Below, piece by piece: positions 7,216 to 14,479 of a DNA stretch of 22,114 nt. How positions within the stretch are numbered: the first letter of the stretch is position 1; every line of letters starts with the position of its first letter. The position numbers and the translations under genes are program-made. This stretch comes from JBBIWA01 sp037439425 (GTDB lineage: Bacteria; Acidobacteriota; Blastocatellia; RBC074). Location of the stretch: positions 1 to 22,114 of the forward strand of contig JBBIWA010000086.1 of NCBI GenBank assembly GCA_037439425.1, read 5' to 3'. The notes under the pieces are model-generated. The model was given only the letters and a program-made list of their open reading frames with translations. It searched no databases and had not been told where the DNA came from.

Positions 7216-7239
7216 ATGCCGCTCCTATCTAGAAAGTGA
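7216..7239 (+). CDS. Candidate 7-codon leader ORF, stop overlapping the next start
   Basis: ATG at 7216 follows CAAGG with 5-base spacing, the best ribosome site in this region, and encodes MPLLSRK before TGA. The TGA shares bases with a GTG at 7236 (GTGA), an arrangement typical of translational coupling. It could be a real leader peptide or the chance product of a good ribosome site. Confidence 0.4.
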   Translation: MPLLSRK

Positions 7240-7670
7240 GCCAGACACTTATGAACATGCAAGAGGAGCTCTTGAACGGTCAAAGTGGATATTGGCGGGC
7301 ACAGCCAGTCAATGATTTGAGAGTGCCGGCGGAGAGTACAGCCCTACCCGCCGTTGATCTCTTCCAGTTGATGGCCTCCTATCCGAAAGATAGAAGATAC
7401 TGGGATGAGTTCGTCAGACGCTACAACCTTATCCTAGTCCGCAGCGTGTACGAGGTTTATCAGGAGCTGACCGGCAGGTCGTCTTGCGATCAGAAGCTAC
7501 TAGCTGAGACCCTGAGCTATATCTATTCGGCGCTCGCGGAGGAGCGCTTCTTGCTACTGCGCCTCTTCCGCCGGGGGACGGAACAGGCAGCCAAGACATA
7601 TCTGGCCTGTCTGGCAGTGAAACTCACCCAGAATTATCTGGAAGTGGCTCTACCACAAACGACTCACTGA
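7236..7670 (+). CDS. Sigma-70 region-2-like protein without region 4
   Basis: The segment from about residue 45 to 138 (DLFQLMASYPKDRRYW, then DEFVRRYNLILVRSVYEVYQ, then LLAETLSYIYSALAEERFLL, then RRGTEQAAKTYLACLAVKLT and QNYLE) follows the helix pattern of ECF sigma region 2, W-x-E-F-x-R-R-Y through A-x-L-x-x-x-A-x-N-x-x-L. The acidic D-x-V-Q-E core of real sigma factors is not conserved, and no DNA-binding region 4 follows; at about 140 residues the protein is too short to contain one. It may be a sigma-derived regulator or decoy rather than a working sigma factor. The start is uncertain: GTG 7236 (coupled to the leader ORF), ATG 7251 or ATG 7257. Its last 7 bases overlap the end of the opposite-strand ZAS protein gene. 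Confidence 0.6.
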   Translation: MSQTLMNMQEELLNGQSGYWRAQPVNDLRVPAESTALPAVDLFQLMASYPKDRRYWDEFVRRYNLILVRSVYEVYQELTGRSSCDQKLLAETLSYIYSALAEERFLLLRLFRRGTEQAAKTYLACLAVKLTQNYLEVALPQTTH

Positions 7671-7930
7671 TCTTCTTCTGTGAGCTTCCGGCGTGCCTTC
7701 TCTGCGGCTCGCAGACCCAGCGGCAGCAGCGACTCCATTTGTCGTTTCGCCTCTGGATTCTCATCTGCTTCCAAGACGCGCCGCAAAACGTCCAGATGCG
7801 CACTACACTCGGAGCAGGAGTTGAGATGTGCCTGAACTTCTTCTCTCTCTGCGGCCGTGCATTCATCTGCCACGTAGGCAGCTAGCAGATGACAGGACAA
7901 ATGTTTTCGAGTCGGGGGATCGGTGCCCAT
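7664..7930 (-). CDS. Small soluble anti-sigma-like zinc-finger protein (ZAS / zf-HC2)
   Basis: 88 residues with the zinc-binding anti-sigma signature: CHLLAAYVADE near residues 13-23, then EVQAHLNSCSECSAHL carrying H-x3-C-x2-C (His35, Cys39, Cys42). A basic, helical tail follows (LGLRAAEKARRKL) and no membrane segment. In the family such domains bind ECF sigma factors and release them on redox or envelope signals. The gene starts 23 bp after the winged-helix/TolB gene on the same strand and is probably co-transcribed with it. It meets the sigma-like gene tail to tail with a 7-bp overlap, so the natural partner is encoded on the other strand. ATG at 7930; ribosome site weak (GAGCGAGAAAG). Confidence 0.72.
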   Translation of the reverse strand: MGTDPPTRKHLSCHLLAAYVADECTAAEREEVQAHLNSCSECSAHLDVLRRVLEADENPEAKRQMESLLPLGLRAAEKARRKLTEEDQ

Positions 7931-7953
7931 ACTTTCTCGCTCTGGCCAAGTCG

Positions 7954-10185
7954 CTATCTGAAACCCTTGATCAGCACCACATCTCTGTTGACTACGCCAC
8001 GCGCGCAGGCGAGATAATGTCCGTCGCGCGACCAGGCGTAGTAAAAGATTTGCTCGGATTTAAACCCCGTCAACTGTTTGGGTGGGCCGCCGGCCAGAGG
8101 CTGGCTCCAGATATTCGATACTCCATCTCTGGTCTCAATGTAGGTGAGGGATTTCCCATCAGGATGCCACCGAACAAGCGTGGATTGAGTTACTGGAGTA
8201 GCGAAATAACGCAGCGGCGGGCCGCCAGTAACTGGAATGACTGCCATTCTGGTTTGGGACTTCTGCTCTGCTTCGTAACCGCAGACGATATACTTCCCAT
8301 CGGGAGAAATTGCCGGAAACTCGATCAGTTTATCGCCCAGAGGAGCGGGCTGGCTTCCATCGATCTGCATCCTCCACAGCGTGCGTAGCCCCGAATTGAT
8401 GGACGTATAGGCTAACCACTGACCGTCAGGCGAAGCATACGGGTGGTTATCAAACTCACCCCTGCTCAACTCCAGGGGAGAGGTGCCATCAATGTTGATC
8501 CGCCAGAGGTGTGGAGCGCCGCTGCGCATGGAGACAAAGACGACATAGCGACCATCACCTGAAACCGATGGGTAGTGAGCATTATCGTGGGGATGATAGG
8601 TCAGGCGTCTTGGCTGGCTGCCGTCGGCTTTCATAATCCACAGATCCTGCTGGCCGCTGGTGGTCGAAGTATAGACAATTTTACCTTCGGGCGTCCAGTC
8701 CAGCCCGTCATAGCCGTCCTGCCTGCTAGGCACGAAGGTAATTTGTTTAGCGAGACTGGAATCTCCTTTGGGCAGAAGCCAGATGTTTGACTGTTTTTCA
8801 GACTTCACCGTGACCAGCAGCCTAGCGTCAGTCGTCAGACTCAATCCGCGATAATCATTCAGGTCATTAGTAATCCGGTGGGCCTGACCATCGGGATAGG
8901 AAATGAACCAGAGCTGAAGGTTCGTGCCCATGGGTCGAGGCTGGGCTGGCAGGATCAAGCCGCTCCCGTCAGCTATCCAGGCTACGCGACGCATCCATAA
9001 CCAGTCTTGAGCTCCGAGCGGGGTTTCTTGCCCCGTCTGGACATTCACCAGTGCGAGATAGAAATTAAGCGAACCGGCGAATCGGGCTACCGGACAGGCG
9101 ACGAACTGCCCATCGGGCGACCAGGCTGGCCCTTCAACTGAGTAGGCGGAGGCTGGTAACTTGCGCGAGCCAAGCAGGCGTTCCCCGCTGCCGTCCGCAT
9201 TGGCCACCACCAGGAAAGAGATCTCCCCCGGATGCTCGCGCACGAAAGCCAATCGCGTTCCGTCCGGTGAAAGAGTGATTGGGCTATCTACGCCAGAGAG
9301 GAGTTTTCTTGAGGCGCCGCCAATGATCGGCATTTGATAAAGCGACCGGGTGGTGAACTCCTCTTCGCTCTTCACGTAGTAGAGATAGTTACTGTCGTGC
9401 GAAAAAGTAATTCCGCGATAGCGCCCCTCGGCCGGCGGGATAATCTGCACCTCAGCATTGGTGGCAAGGTGTTTCACCCACAGGCTCTGCCGGTTGACAT
9501 CGTCCACCACGTAAGCCACATATTGGCCATTGGGAGAGATGGCCGCTTCGCGGGCCTTGCCCGTGTTGGTCAACCGAATGATTTGCATCTGGCTGAAACG
9601 TGCCTGCGGCGCGCTGCTTTTGGACAACTGATAAACTCCCCAAACAAGGGCCGCAATTGCCACCAGAGCCACAGCGGCGAGAGCTGGCCTCAAGAGGCGA
9701 GGCCTGGATTGGGCAATCGTTGGGGCAGCTCCAGAGGCGGCTAATGAAGTCTCCAGTTTGTAACTTCTTGCTGCTCCCTCCTGAGCCTGGGGCGCTTGCG
9801 CTACCTCAGGGGAGGGCATCACGCCGACCGGTATCTCTCCTTCAACCGCCGGCTCCCACTGCCTCACCTCGGCTACAAACGAATAGCCCCGGCCCGGCAC
9901 GGTCACGATATATCGGTGTTCCTGTGGGCTATCTCCCAGAGCTTTGCGCAAGGCGAAGATGTTGACACTGAGACTACCTTCTTCGACCAAGCTATCGGGC
10001 CAAACCCGCCTCATCAATTCTTCTCTCTCCACTACCTGCCCTTGATTTTCCACCAGTATCAGAAGAATCTCGAAGGCCTTCGGGGTGAGCTGTACTAACT
10101 TCCCTTCGCGATACAAGCACCGCTTTGTTGGGTCGAACTGAAAAGGGCCAAATGCGTAACCTCGATTGGTTGTGGGATTTATCAC
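7954..10185 (-). CDS. Membrane-anchored winged-helix regulator with TolB-type beta-propeller
   Basis: One-component regulator. Residues 10-107 are an OmpR/CadC-type winged helix (RCLYREGKLVQLTPKAFEIL, VNIFALRKALGD, YIVTVPGRGYSFV). After a linker comes one membrane span at about 164-187 (ALAAVALVAIAALVWGVYQL). The remaining 540 residues are repeated TolB/PD40 blades: REAAISPNGQYVAYV, ITLSPDGTRLAFVRE, PAWSPDGQFVACPV, PSVSGDGRYVVFVS, PYASPDGQWLAYTS and FPAISPDGKYIVCG. The topology puts the DNA-binding domain inside and the propeller in the periplasm, as in CadC-like sensors. The start is a GTG with AGAGG 11 bases upstream. The ZAS protein follows in the same direction. The family is expanded in Acidobacteriota; the ligand is unknown. 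Confidence 0.85.
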   Translation of the reverse strand: MINPTTNRGYAFGPFQFDPTKRCLYREGKLVQLTPKAFEILLILVENQGQVVEREELMRRVWPDSLVEEGSLSVNIFALRKALGDSPQEHRYIVTVPGRGYSFVAEVRQWEPAVEGEIPVGVMPSPEVAQAPQAQEGAARSYKLETSLAASGAAPTIAQSRPRLLRPALAAVALVAIAALVWGVYQLSKSSAPQARFSQMQIIRLTNTGKAREAAISPNGQYVAYVVDDVNRQSLWVKHLATNAEVQIIPPAEGRYRGITFSHDSNYLYYVKSEEEFTTRSLYQMPIIGGASRKLLSGVDSPITLSPDGTRLAFVREHPGEISFLVVANADGSGERLLGSRKLPASAYSVEGPAWSPDGQFVACPVARFAGSLNFYLALVNVQTGQETPLGAQDWLWMRRVAWIADGSGLILPAQPRPMGTNLQLWFISYPDGQAHRITNDLNDYRGLSLTTDARLLVTVKSEKQSNIWLLPKGDSSLAKQITFVPSRQDGYDGLDWTPEGKIVYTSTTSGQQDLWIMKADGSQPRRLTYHPHDNAHYPSVSGDGRYVVFVSMRSGAPHLWRINIDGTSPLELSRGEFDNHPYASPDGQWLAYTSINSGLRTLWRMQIDGSQPAPLGDKLIEFPAISPDGKYIVCGYEAEQKSQTRMAVIPVTGGPPLRYFATPVTQSTLVRWHPDGKSLTYIETRDGVSNIWSQPLAGGPPKQLTGFKSEQIFYYAWSRDGHYLACARGVVNRDVVLIKGFR

Positions 10186-10187
10186 CG

Positions 10188-10227
10188 CTTTAAGAACCTC
10201 TTTAAGACTTTGTAAGAAAAATTAAGA
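10188..10227. promoter_or_regulatory. Four helically phased TAAGA repeats upstream of the winged-helix regulator
   Basis: CTTTAAGA at 10188 and 10200, CTTTGTAAGA at 10208 and ATTAAGA at 10221. The shared TAAGA cores begin at 10191, 10203, 10213 and 10223, spacings of 12, 10 and 10 bases, about one helical turn. OmpR-type winged helices bind direct repeats with 10-11-bp spacing, so this is a candidate autoregulatory operator. It abuts the GTG start at 10185 and overlaps the ribosome-site region. Confidence 0.45.
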
Positions 10228-10329
10228 TTCCTGCTGACAGTTTCCCCAGCAAAGTCTTTGCGATGAGTCGGCTCTTTCCTGCGTTAAAACCTGCCGTGAT
10301 GAGATTAGATTTTATTGGAAAATGGGTTG

Positions 10330-10366
10330 ACGGGGCAACAGAAAGGCTTCAAACCTGCCGCCCCGT
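10330..10366. promoter_or_regulatory. Hairpin in the divergent region 10186-10519
   Basis: ACGGGGC (10330-10336) pairs perfectly with GCCCCGT (10360-10366) around a 23-base loop that contains a smaller AGG/CCT stem. No T tract follows on either strand, so it is not an obvious terminator. The rest of 10228-10396 shows nothing I can name. Confidence 0.3.
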
Positions 10367-10396
10367 GCTGGGTCAGGGCTTGCGACCTCTTCTCGG

Positions 10397-10425
10397 TTGA
10401 CAGTTGGATTTCCGAAAGGTAAGCT
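10397..10425 (+). promoter_or_regulatory. Candidate sigma-70-like promoter for the transglutaminase-like gene
   Basis: TTGACA at 10397-10402, 17-base spacer, TAAGCT at 10420-10425. Perfect -35 and a partial -10 about 95 bases before the preferred ATG at 10520. This makes an upstream TTG start at 10397 unlikely. Confidence 0.35.
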
Positions 10426-10519
10426 GCGCCTGTCGGTAGTACCGGGATCAGTTCATTGTCAAGCGAGGCTGGATTTTGAGCCGCGAGGTGCGATTGTCAG
10501 GCCCATACTCCTTCACCTT

Positions 10520-11131
10520 ATGAGAGCGCGCGACCAGTTTAGCAAACAAGAGCGGGCTATCCTTCAGCGTTTATCAGGCCCAGAGAAGATTCAGCAGTTC
10601 CTCGATTACGAAATCAAGTATTACAAGGGTGGCGAGACCTGTCGCTCTCCCCGCCGGGTGTTGCGTGACCGGGTGGCGCAGTGCATGGAAGGGGCATTGT
10701 TTGCTGCTGCCGCTTTGCGCTTTCACGGCCATCCGCCGCTGATAGTCGACCTCGAAGCGGTGCGCGATGATGATCACATCTTGGCTGTCTTCAAAGACCG
10801 CGGCCACTGGGGCGCGATTGCCAAATCCAACTATGCCGGACTGCGCTTTCGCGAACCGGTCTACCGCACCCTGCGCGAGTTGGTTATGAGCTATTATGAG
10901 CATTACTACAATCTGGCTGGGGAAAAGACGCTGCGCACTTACTCGCGGCCAGTCAACTTAAGTCGCTTCGATTACCTGAATTGGATGACGGCGGAAGAGG
11001 ATCTGTGGGTGATCCCGGAATACCTCTACACCATTGCTCACACCCCTATCTTGAGGCCGGAGCTGGAGCGCAAACGTCGCCGCATGGATAGCCGGCTTTA
11101 TGAAGCCGGTTTAGTCGGGGCGGTCAAATAA
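10520..11131 (+). CDS. Conserved protein of unknown role with a transglutaminase-like core
   Basis: From the preferred ATG at 10520 the product is about 203 residues. A Cys-His arrangement is seen: RVAQCMEGALFAAAALRFHG with Cys55 at the start of a helix, then DDDHILAVFK with His86, then HWGAIAKSNYAGLRFREPVY. This resembles the papain-like core of bacterial transglutaminase/cysteine-peptidase-fold proteins (Cys at a helix start, His on the next strand). The third catalytic position, usually Asp, is not clear (Asn of SNYAG is a candidate). The N terminus MRARDQFSKQERAILQRLSG resembles starts I recall in uncharacterised homologues. No signal peptide or membrane span. An open frame reaches TTG 10397, but that overlaps the likely promoter. 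The enzymatic role is not known. Confidence 0.6.
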   Translation: MRARDQFSKQERAILQRLSGPEKIQQFLDYEIKYYKGGETCRSPRRVLRDRVAQCMEGALFAAAALRFHGHPPLIVDLEAVRDDDHILAVFKDRGHWGAIAKSNYAGLRFREPVYRTLRELVMSYYEHYYNLAGEKTLRTYSRPVNLSRFDYLNWMTAEEDLWVIPEYLYTIAHTPILRPELERKRRRMDSRLYEAGLVGAVK

Positions 11132-11539
11132 TCTGGAAGGTTTCAGAGCCTTGCGTGAGGCGGGGATAAATTGGTCAGCAAAAATAGACCACTATAAAGC
11201 GCCACCTGCCGGTAGCTCAGGCGCGAGGGCGGGTTTGATTTCTGGCACGCAACCGTCTTAATGCCGGCACCTCAGGGTTTAATCGCTGCGATTTCAGCAC
11301 TCATCTGACCATCCTGATTACCAGATCAGCGAAGGCTGCGCATTTCTCAGACAGCATCAGATTCAACCGTCCTTCTTTGTGTGAGTCGTCGTTGGCTACG
11401 TTAATCCTCAGCGCATGGCGGTAAATCTCTATGCGCCCAGCTCACGCCACCTGCAACCGTCCAATATCATCGACAGCAACTTCAACCCCGTCTAGACCGG
11501 CAACGCTTCTCCATTGGCCAGCCGCCGCTCAATAATCAC
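11132..11539. other. Gap between convergent genes, mostly decayed sequence
   Basis: 11132-11300 holds no gene I can support. 11301-11539 on the minus strand contains a coding-like remnant. No terminator with a T tract was found for either convergent gene. Confidence 0.5.
11301..11539 (-). pseudogene. Broken gene fragment directly downstream of the aminotransferase
   Basis: Immediately after the aminotransferase TAG the minus strand reads GTG ATT ATT (VIIERRLANGEALPV, then TAG). In the next frame it continues GLDGVEVAVDDIGRLQVA, an in-frame TGA, AGRIEIYRHALRINVANDDS, then HKEGRLNLMLSEKCAAFADL and VIRMVR before TGA at 11301-11303. Composition is strongly protein-like throughout, with one frameshift and one internal stop. 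The position suggests a former second gene of the aminotransferase operon. I do not recognise the family. Confidence 0.42.
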
Positions 11540-12865
11540 CTAGCCTTTGAGAGCAGCCCCCAGCGCGAAGGCCAGTTTATCTATGATCTCTTCCACGTGC
11601 ATCTGAGTGATATTGAAGGGTGGGGCCAGCAAGACATGATCGCCGCGCTGGCCGTCAGCCGTGCCGCTGCCGGGATAACACAACAGCCCCTGCTCCATCC
11701 CTTTTTGCATCACTCTCCAGGAGAGCATCTGATCAGGCTCAAACGGTTCCTTGCTTGTCCGGTCCTTGACCAGCTCCAGCGCTAGAAACAGGCCGCGCCC
11801 GCGAATGTCGCCCACGTGCGGATGATTGCCGAAGCGTTGCTCAAGCCCTTGCTTGAGCAAGCGGCCCTGTTTGACTACATTGGCAATCAGGTTCTGTTCA
11901 CGAATAACGCGCTGCACAGCCAGTGCGGCAGCGCAGGCCAGAGTGTGAGCTTGATAGGAATGGCCGTGGATAAAGTAACCGCGCGCGTCTCTTATGGTCG
12001 TGAAGACCTTCTCTGAGACCAGCGTCGCGCTGATCGGTTGATAGCCTGCACCTAGCCCTTTGGCCACCACCAGCAGATCCGGCGCGATCTCTTCCTGCGC
12101 GCAACTGTAGCGCGCGCCTGTGCGTCCCAAACCGCACATCACTTCGTCGAGGATCAGCAAGATGCCATACTGGTCACAGATCTGCCGAATGCGCTTGAAA
12201 TACCCTGGCACTGGCGGGACGCATCCAGCAGTTGCGCCCACCACCGTTTCGGCGACAAAACCGATGACGGTTTCCGGGCCCACTCGCTGCAGCGTCTCTT
12301 CCAGCTCATTGGCAACCCGCAAGCCATACTCTTGTGCCGTCTCATCGGCGCGCTGCCCGCGATAAGCATAACAAGGCGAGATGTGCTCGGCGCTCTGCAG
12401 CAGCGGCAAGTAAAGCTCGCGGCGCTTGAGATGTCCGCCGACTCCAAGGCTGCCCAGCGTGTTGCCGTGATAGCTCTGGCGGCGAGCGATGAAGCGCGTG
12501 CGCTGCGGCTGACCCAGATCTACGAAATACTGCCGCGCCAGTTTCAGCGTGCCATCCATTTGCTCTGAGCCGCCGCAACCGAAAAAGACCCGCGTCAGCC
12601 CTTTGGGGGCATCGCTGATCAGATCGCCGGCCAAGGCTTCAGCCGCCTCTGTGGTAAAGAACATCGAATAAGCAAAAGCCAGTTTGCCAGCTTGCTCCTC
12701 GATAGCTTTGATCACTGCCACTTCGCTGTGACCGAGACAGGAGATGGCAGCTCCACCGCAGGCATCAAGATATCGCTTCCCGGTGCGATCAATCAGGTAA
12801 GGGCCATCACCACTTACGGCGCAAGGTAGTTCGAGGTGCAAAAAGCGGGGGAAGAGGTGGCTCAT
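11540..12865 (-). CDS. Class III PLP-dependent aminotransferase
   Basis: Omega-type aminotransferase that moves an amino group between an amine or omega-amino acid and a keto acid in the cytoplasm. Seen: DRTGKRYLDACGGAAISCLG, FFGCGGSEQMDGTLKLAR, SYHGNTLGSLGVGGH, the PLP-ring aspartate in LLILDEVMCGLGRTG (Asp240) and the Schiff-base lysine in LLVVAKGLGAGYQP (Lys269), then FIHGHSYQAHTLACAAAL. Full length at 441 residues. ATG at 12865 with GGAG and good spacing. Substrate is not determinable; relatives are annotated as generic aspartate-aminotransferase-family proteins. It is transcribed away from the sugar permease and followed by a decayed reading frame. Confidence 0.87.
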   Translation of the reverse strand: MSHLFPRFLHLELPCAVSGDGPYLIDRTGKRYLDACGGAAISCLGHSEVAVIKAIEEQAGKLAFAYSMFFTTEAAEALAGDLISDAPKGLTRVFFGCGGSEQMDGTLKLARQYFVDLGQPQRTRFIARRQSYHGNTLGSLGVGGHLKRRELYLPLLQSAEHISPCYAYRGQRADETAQEYGLRVANELEETLQRVGPETVIGFVAETVVGATAGCVPPVPGYFKRIRQICDQYGILLILDEVMCGLGRTGARYSCAQEEIAPDLLVVAKGLGAGYQPISATLVSEKVFTTIRDARGYFIHGHSYQAHTLACAAALAVQRVIREQNLIANVVKQGRLLKQGLEQRFGNHPHVGDIRGRGLFLALELVKDRTSKEPFEPDQMLSWRVMQKGMEQGLLCYPGSGTADGQRGDHVLLAPPFNITQMHVEEIIDKLAFALGAALKG

Positions 12866-13082
12866 CGCTTTCTCCGTGCGTTACTGGTAGCGGCGCAATC
12901 ACTCCGCTGTCCTTTCCTTGATCAGTGATGGGGGAATCGCTTCAAGCATCACCGCTCGCAGCGACCACTCATCAGGTCATAGAGCGCCCATCACGCGCCA
13001 CTAATCGCGAACAATTACTGACAAACCAATAACCGCGCGAGCGCACCATAGCACGAGGTCGCCTCCGATGCAACGGGTGCAA

Positions 13083-13189
13083 AGTGGAACTTCAAGAAGC
13101 GACCAACCCTGGGAGCGCACGCATCTTGCGTGCTTTCGACTTGCTGCGGCGATACACGCTTGCAAGTGCGCTCTCAGGCAAGTTCCACT
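13083..13189. repeat. Nested inverted-repeat (cruciform-type) element
   Basis: Outer arms AGTGGAACTT (13083-13092) and AAGTTCCACT (13180-13189) are perfect. Inner arms CCTGGGAGCGCAC (13108-13120) and GTGCGCTCTCAGG (13166-13178) match with one mismatch. A third hairpin, GCACGCA-TCT-TGCGTGC, lies inside at 13117-13133. The whole 107-bp block can fold as one structure and resembles mobile palindromic intergenic repeats more than a terminator. Confidence 0.7.
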
Positions 13190-13219
13190 CTTAATCGCAT
13201 CCTATGGGGGCAGACAGCC

Positions 13220-13248
13220 TTGACACCCGGCGGCGGCTGCGGTACAAG
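13220..13248 (+). promoter_or_regulatory. Candidate promoter of the permease gene
   Basis: TTGACA at 13220-13225, 17-base spacer, TACAAG at 13243-13248, about 107 bases before the ATG. The spacer is very GC-rich, so this is weak. Confidence 0.25.
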
Positions 13249-13355
13249 CCACTACGGCGCTGCTGGAAGTAAGATCGACCATCCTCAACTTCTGGAGCGG
13301 CTGCGAGCGCGCCTGGCAGCAACTATTTTTAACCCTCAACTAAACTGAGAATGCG

Positions 13356-14309
13356 ATGTCGGAGTGGATCAAACGATTTCTGCCATTCGCCAGTCTGATC
13401 TCCCTCTGCCTGTTGATCGCCGCACTAGAGCCGAAATTTTTATCAGCAGGCAATCTCGCCGCCGTAGCGCGGCAGACAGCAGTGATCACGATCATGGCGA
13501 TGGGCATGACGATGGTCATGGTTTCGGGCGGGATTGATCTTTCCGTCGGCTCGATGATGGCGCTTGCCGGAGTGCTCGGCGCCATGGCGATGGAGGCGGG
13601 TGCACCGGTTATCATCGGGATTGCCGTGTGCGCGCTGGCCGGTCTGAGCTTAGGTCTGCTCAACGGCGTGGCAGTGGCCACACTCCGGATTCCCGCTTTC
13701 ATCGTGACGCTGGGAGCAATGGGTATCTATCGCGGCACTGCGCTTTTGATCACGGAGGGGAATGCCGTGGTGGGCTTGCCCTCAAGCTTCGGCTATCTGG
13801 CCGAAGGCAATCTGTTCGGTCTCATTCCAGTGCCACTGCTGATTGTGGTCTTACTCGCCACGACGGTTCATATCCTTTTGACCAATACGAAACCGGGGCG
13901 ATACTGCTATGCGATTGGCAGCAACATGGAGGCAGCTCGCTATGCCGGTATACAGGTAGCACGCTATCAAGTGATCTTTTATGCGCTTCTTGGCGCGCTG
14001 ACCGGAGTGGCGGCGGCGATTGAAGCATCGCGGCTGATTACGGGCCAGCCAACTGCTGGTGAAGGCTATGAACTGCGTGTGATTGCCGCTGTTGTCATCG
14101 GTGGCGGAAGCCTGAGCGGCGGTCAGGGTACGGTCATCGGGACGATCATCGGCTCGCTGATTATGGGTGTGCTTGCTAACGGAGCGAACCTGCTTGGGAT
14201 CTCTTCATTCACGCAACAGATCGTCATCGGCGCAGTGATCGTGCTAGCGGTAACTTTCGACGAATTTCAGCGGCGGCGGCTGGAGAGCGCTGCAGGCTCT
14301 GGTGTTTGA
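13356..14309 (+). CDS. RbsC-type sugar ABC transporter permease, orphan
   Basis: Inner-membrane channel subunit of a carbohydrate (CUT2/ribose-type) importer. About eight to ten hydrophobic spans, with the family blocks MGMTMVMVSGGIDLSVGSMM, GLLNGVAVATLRIPAFIVTL, AIGSNMEAARYAGIQV and IAAVVIGGGSLSGGQGTVIG. At 317 residues it is full length. A transporter also needs an RbsA-type ATPase and a periplasmic binding protein, and neither is encoded next to it: waaF, the aminotransferase and the GlnE-like genes are the nearest identifiable enzymes. It must use subunits encoded elsewhere or be a relic of an operon. Ribosome site weak (GAGA 7 bases upstream of the ATG). The sugar is unknown. Confidence 0.87.
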   Translation: MSEWIKRFLPFASLISLCLLIAALEPKFLSAGNLAAVARQTAVITIMAMGMTMVMVSGGIDLSVGSMMALAGVLGAMAMEAGAPVIIGIAVCALAGLSLGLLNGVAVATLRIPAFIVTLGAMGIYRGTALLITEGNAVVGLPSSFGYLAEGNLFGLIPVPLLIVVLLATTVHILLTNTKPGRYCYAIGSNMEAARYAGIQVARYQVIFYALLGALTGVAAAIEASRLITGQPTAGEGYELRVIAAVVIGGGSLSGGQGTVIGTIIGSLIMGVLANGANLLGISSFTQQIVIGAVIVLAVTFDEFQRRRLESAAGSGV

Positions 14310-14479
14310 CCTTGAGGATTAATCATAATGATTGCTCAGGCGGTAAGCGGCAAGAGTTGATCAAGCGCGCCGCTTGCCTGCAGACCCGATCTCTTCCCTG
14401 CGCTAATGGCGGCAGCAATCAACCGGCAAGACCTGGCGCAGCGGGCTGCGGCCAATGGCGTGGTGACTCCCCGCGCCGA
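14310..14479. other. Short gap between convergent genes
   Basis: A hairpin starts straight after the permease stop: CCTTGAG..CTCAGG outer stem with AATCAT..ATGATT inside (14310-14341). It lacks a T tract but may act as a terminator. A short frame starting MAAAINRQDLAQRAAANGVV near 14406 runs into the opposite-strand gene and is not supported. Confidence 0.35.

Larger units (their letters stand above)
12866..13355. other. Divergent intergenic region with a large hairpin element
   Basis: 490 bp between the aminotransferase (minus) and the permease (plus). 12900-13080 shows nothing I can name. 13083-13189 is a nested inverted repeat. 13194-13355 is the permease leader with one candidate promoter. 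No credible gene. Confidence 0.55.

Noticed and set aside
10330..10366. Hairpin considered as a known riboswitch or a terminator
   Set aside because: No T tract and no match to a riboswitch core that I know; kept only as an unnamed hairpin.
13130..13348. 72-residue frame before the permease, ending SKIDHPQLLERLRARLAATI
   Set aside because: The tail looks somewhat protein-like, but the frame begins inside the palindromic element and has no start signal; not enough to call a gene or a remnant.
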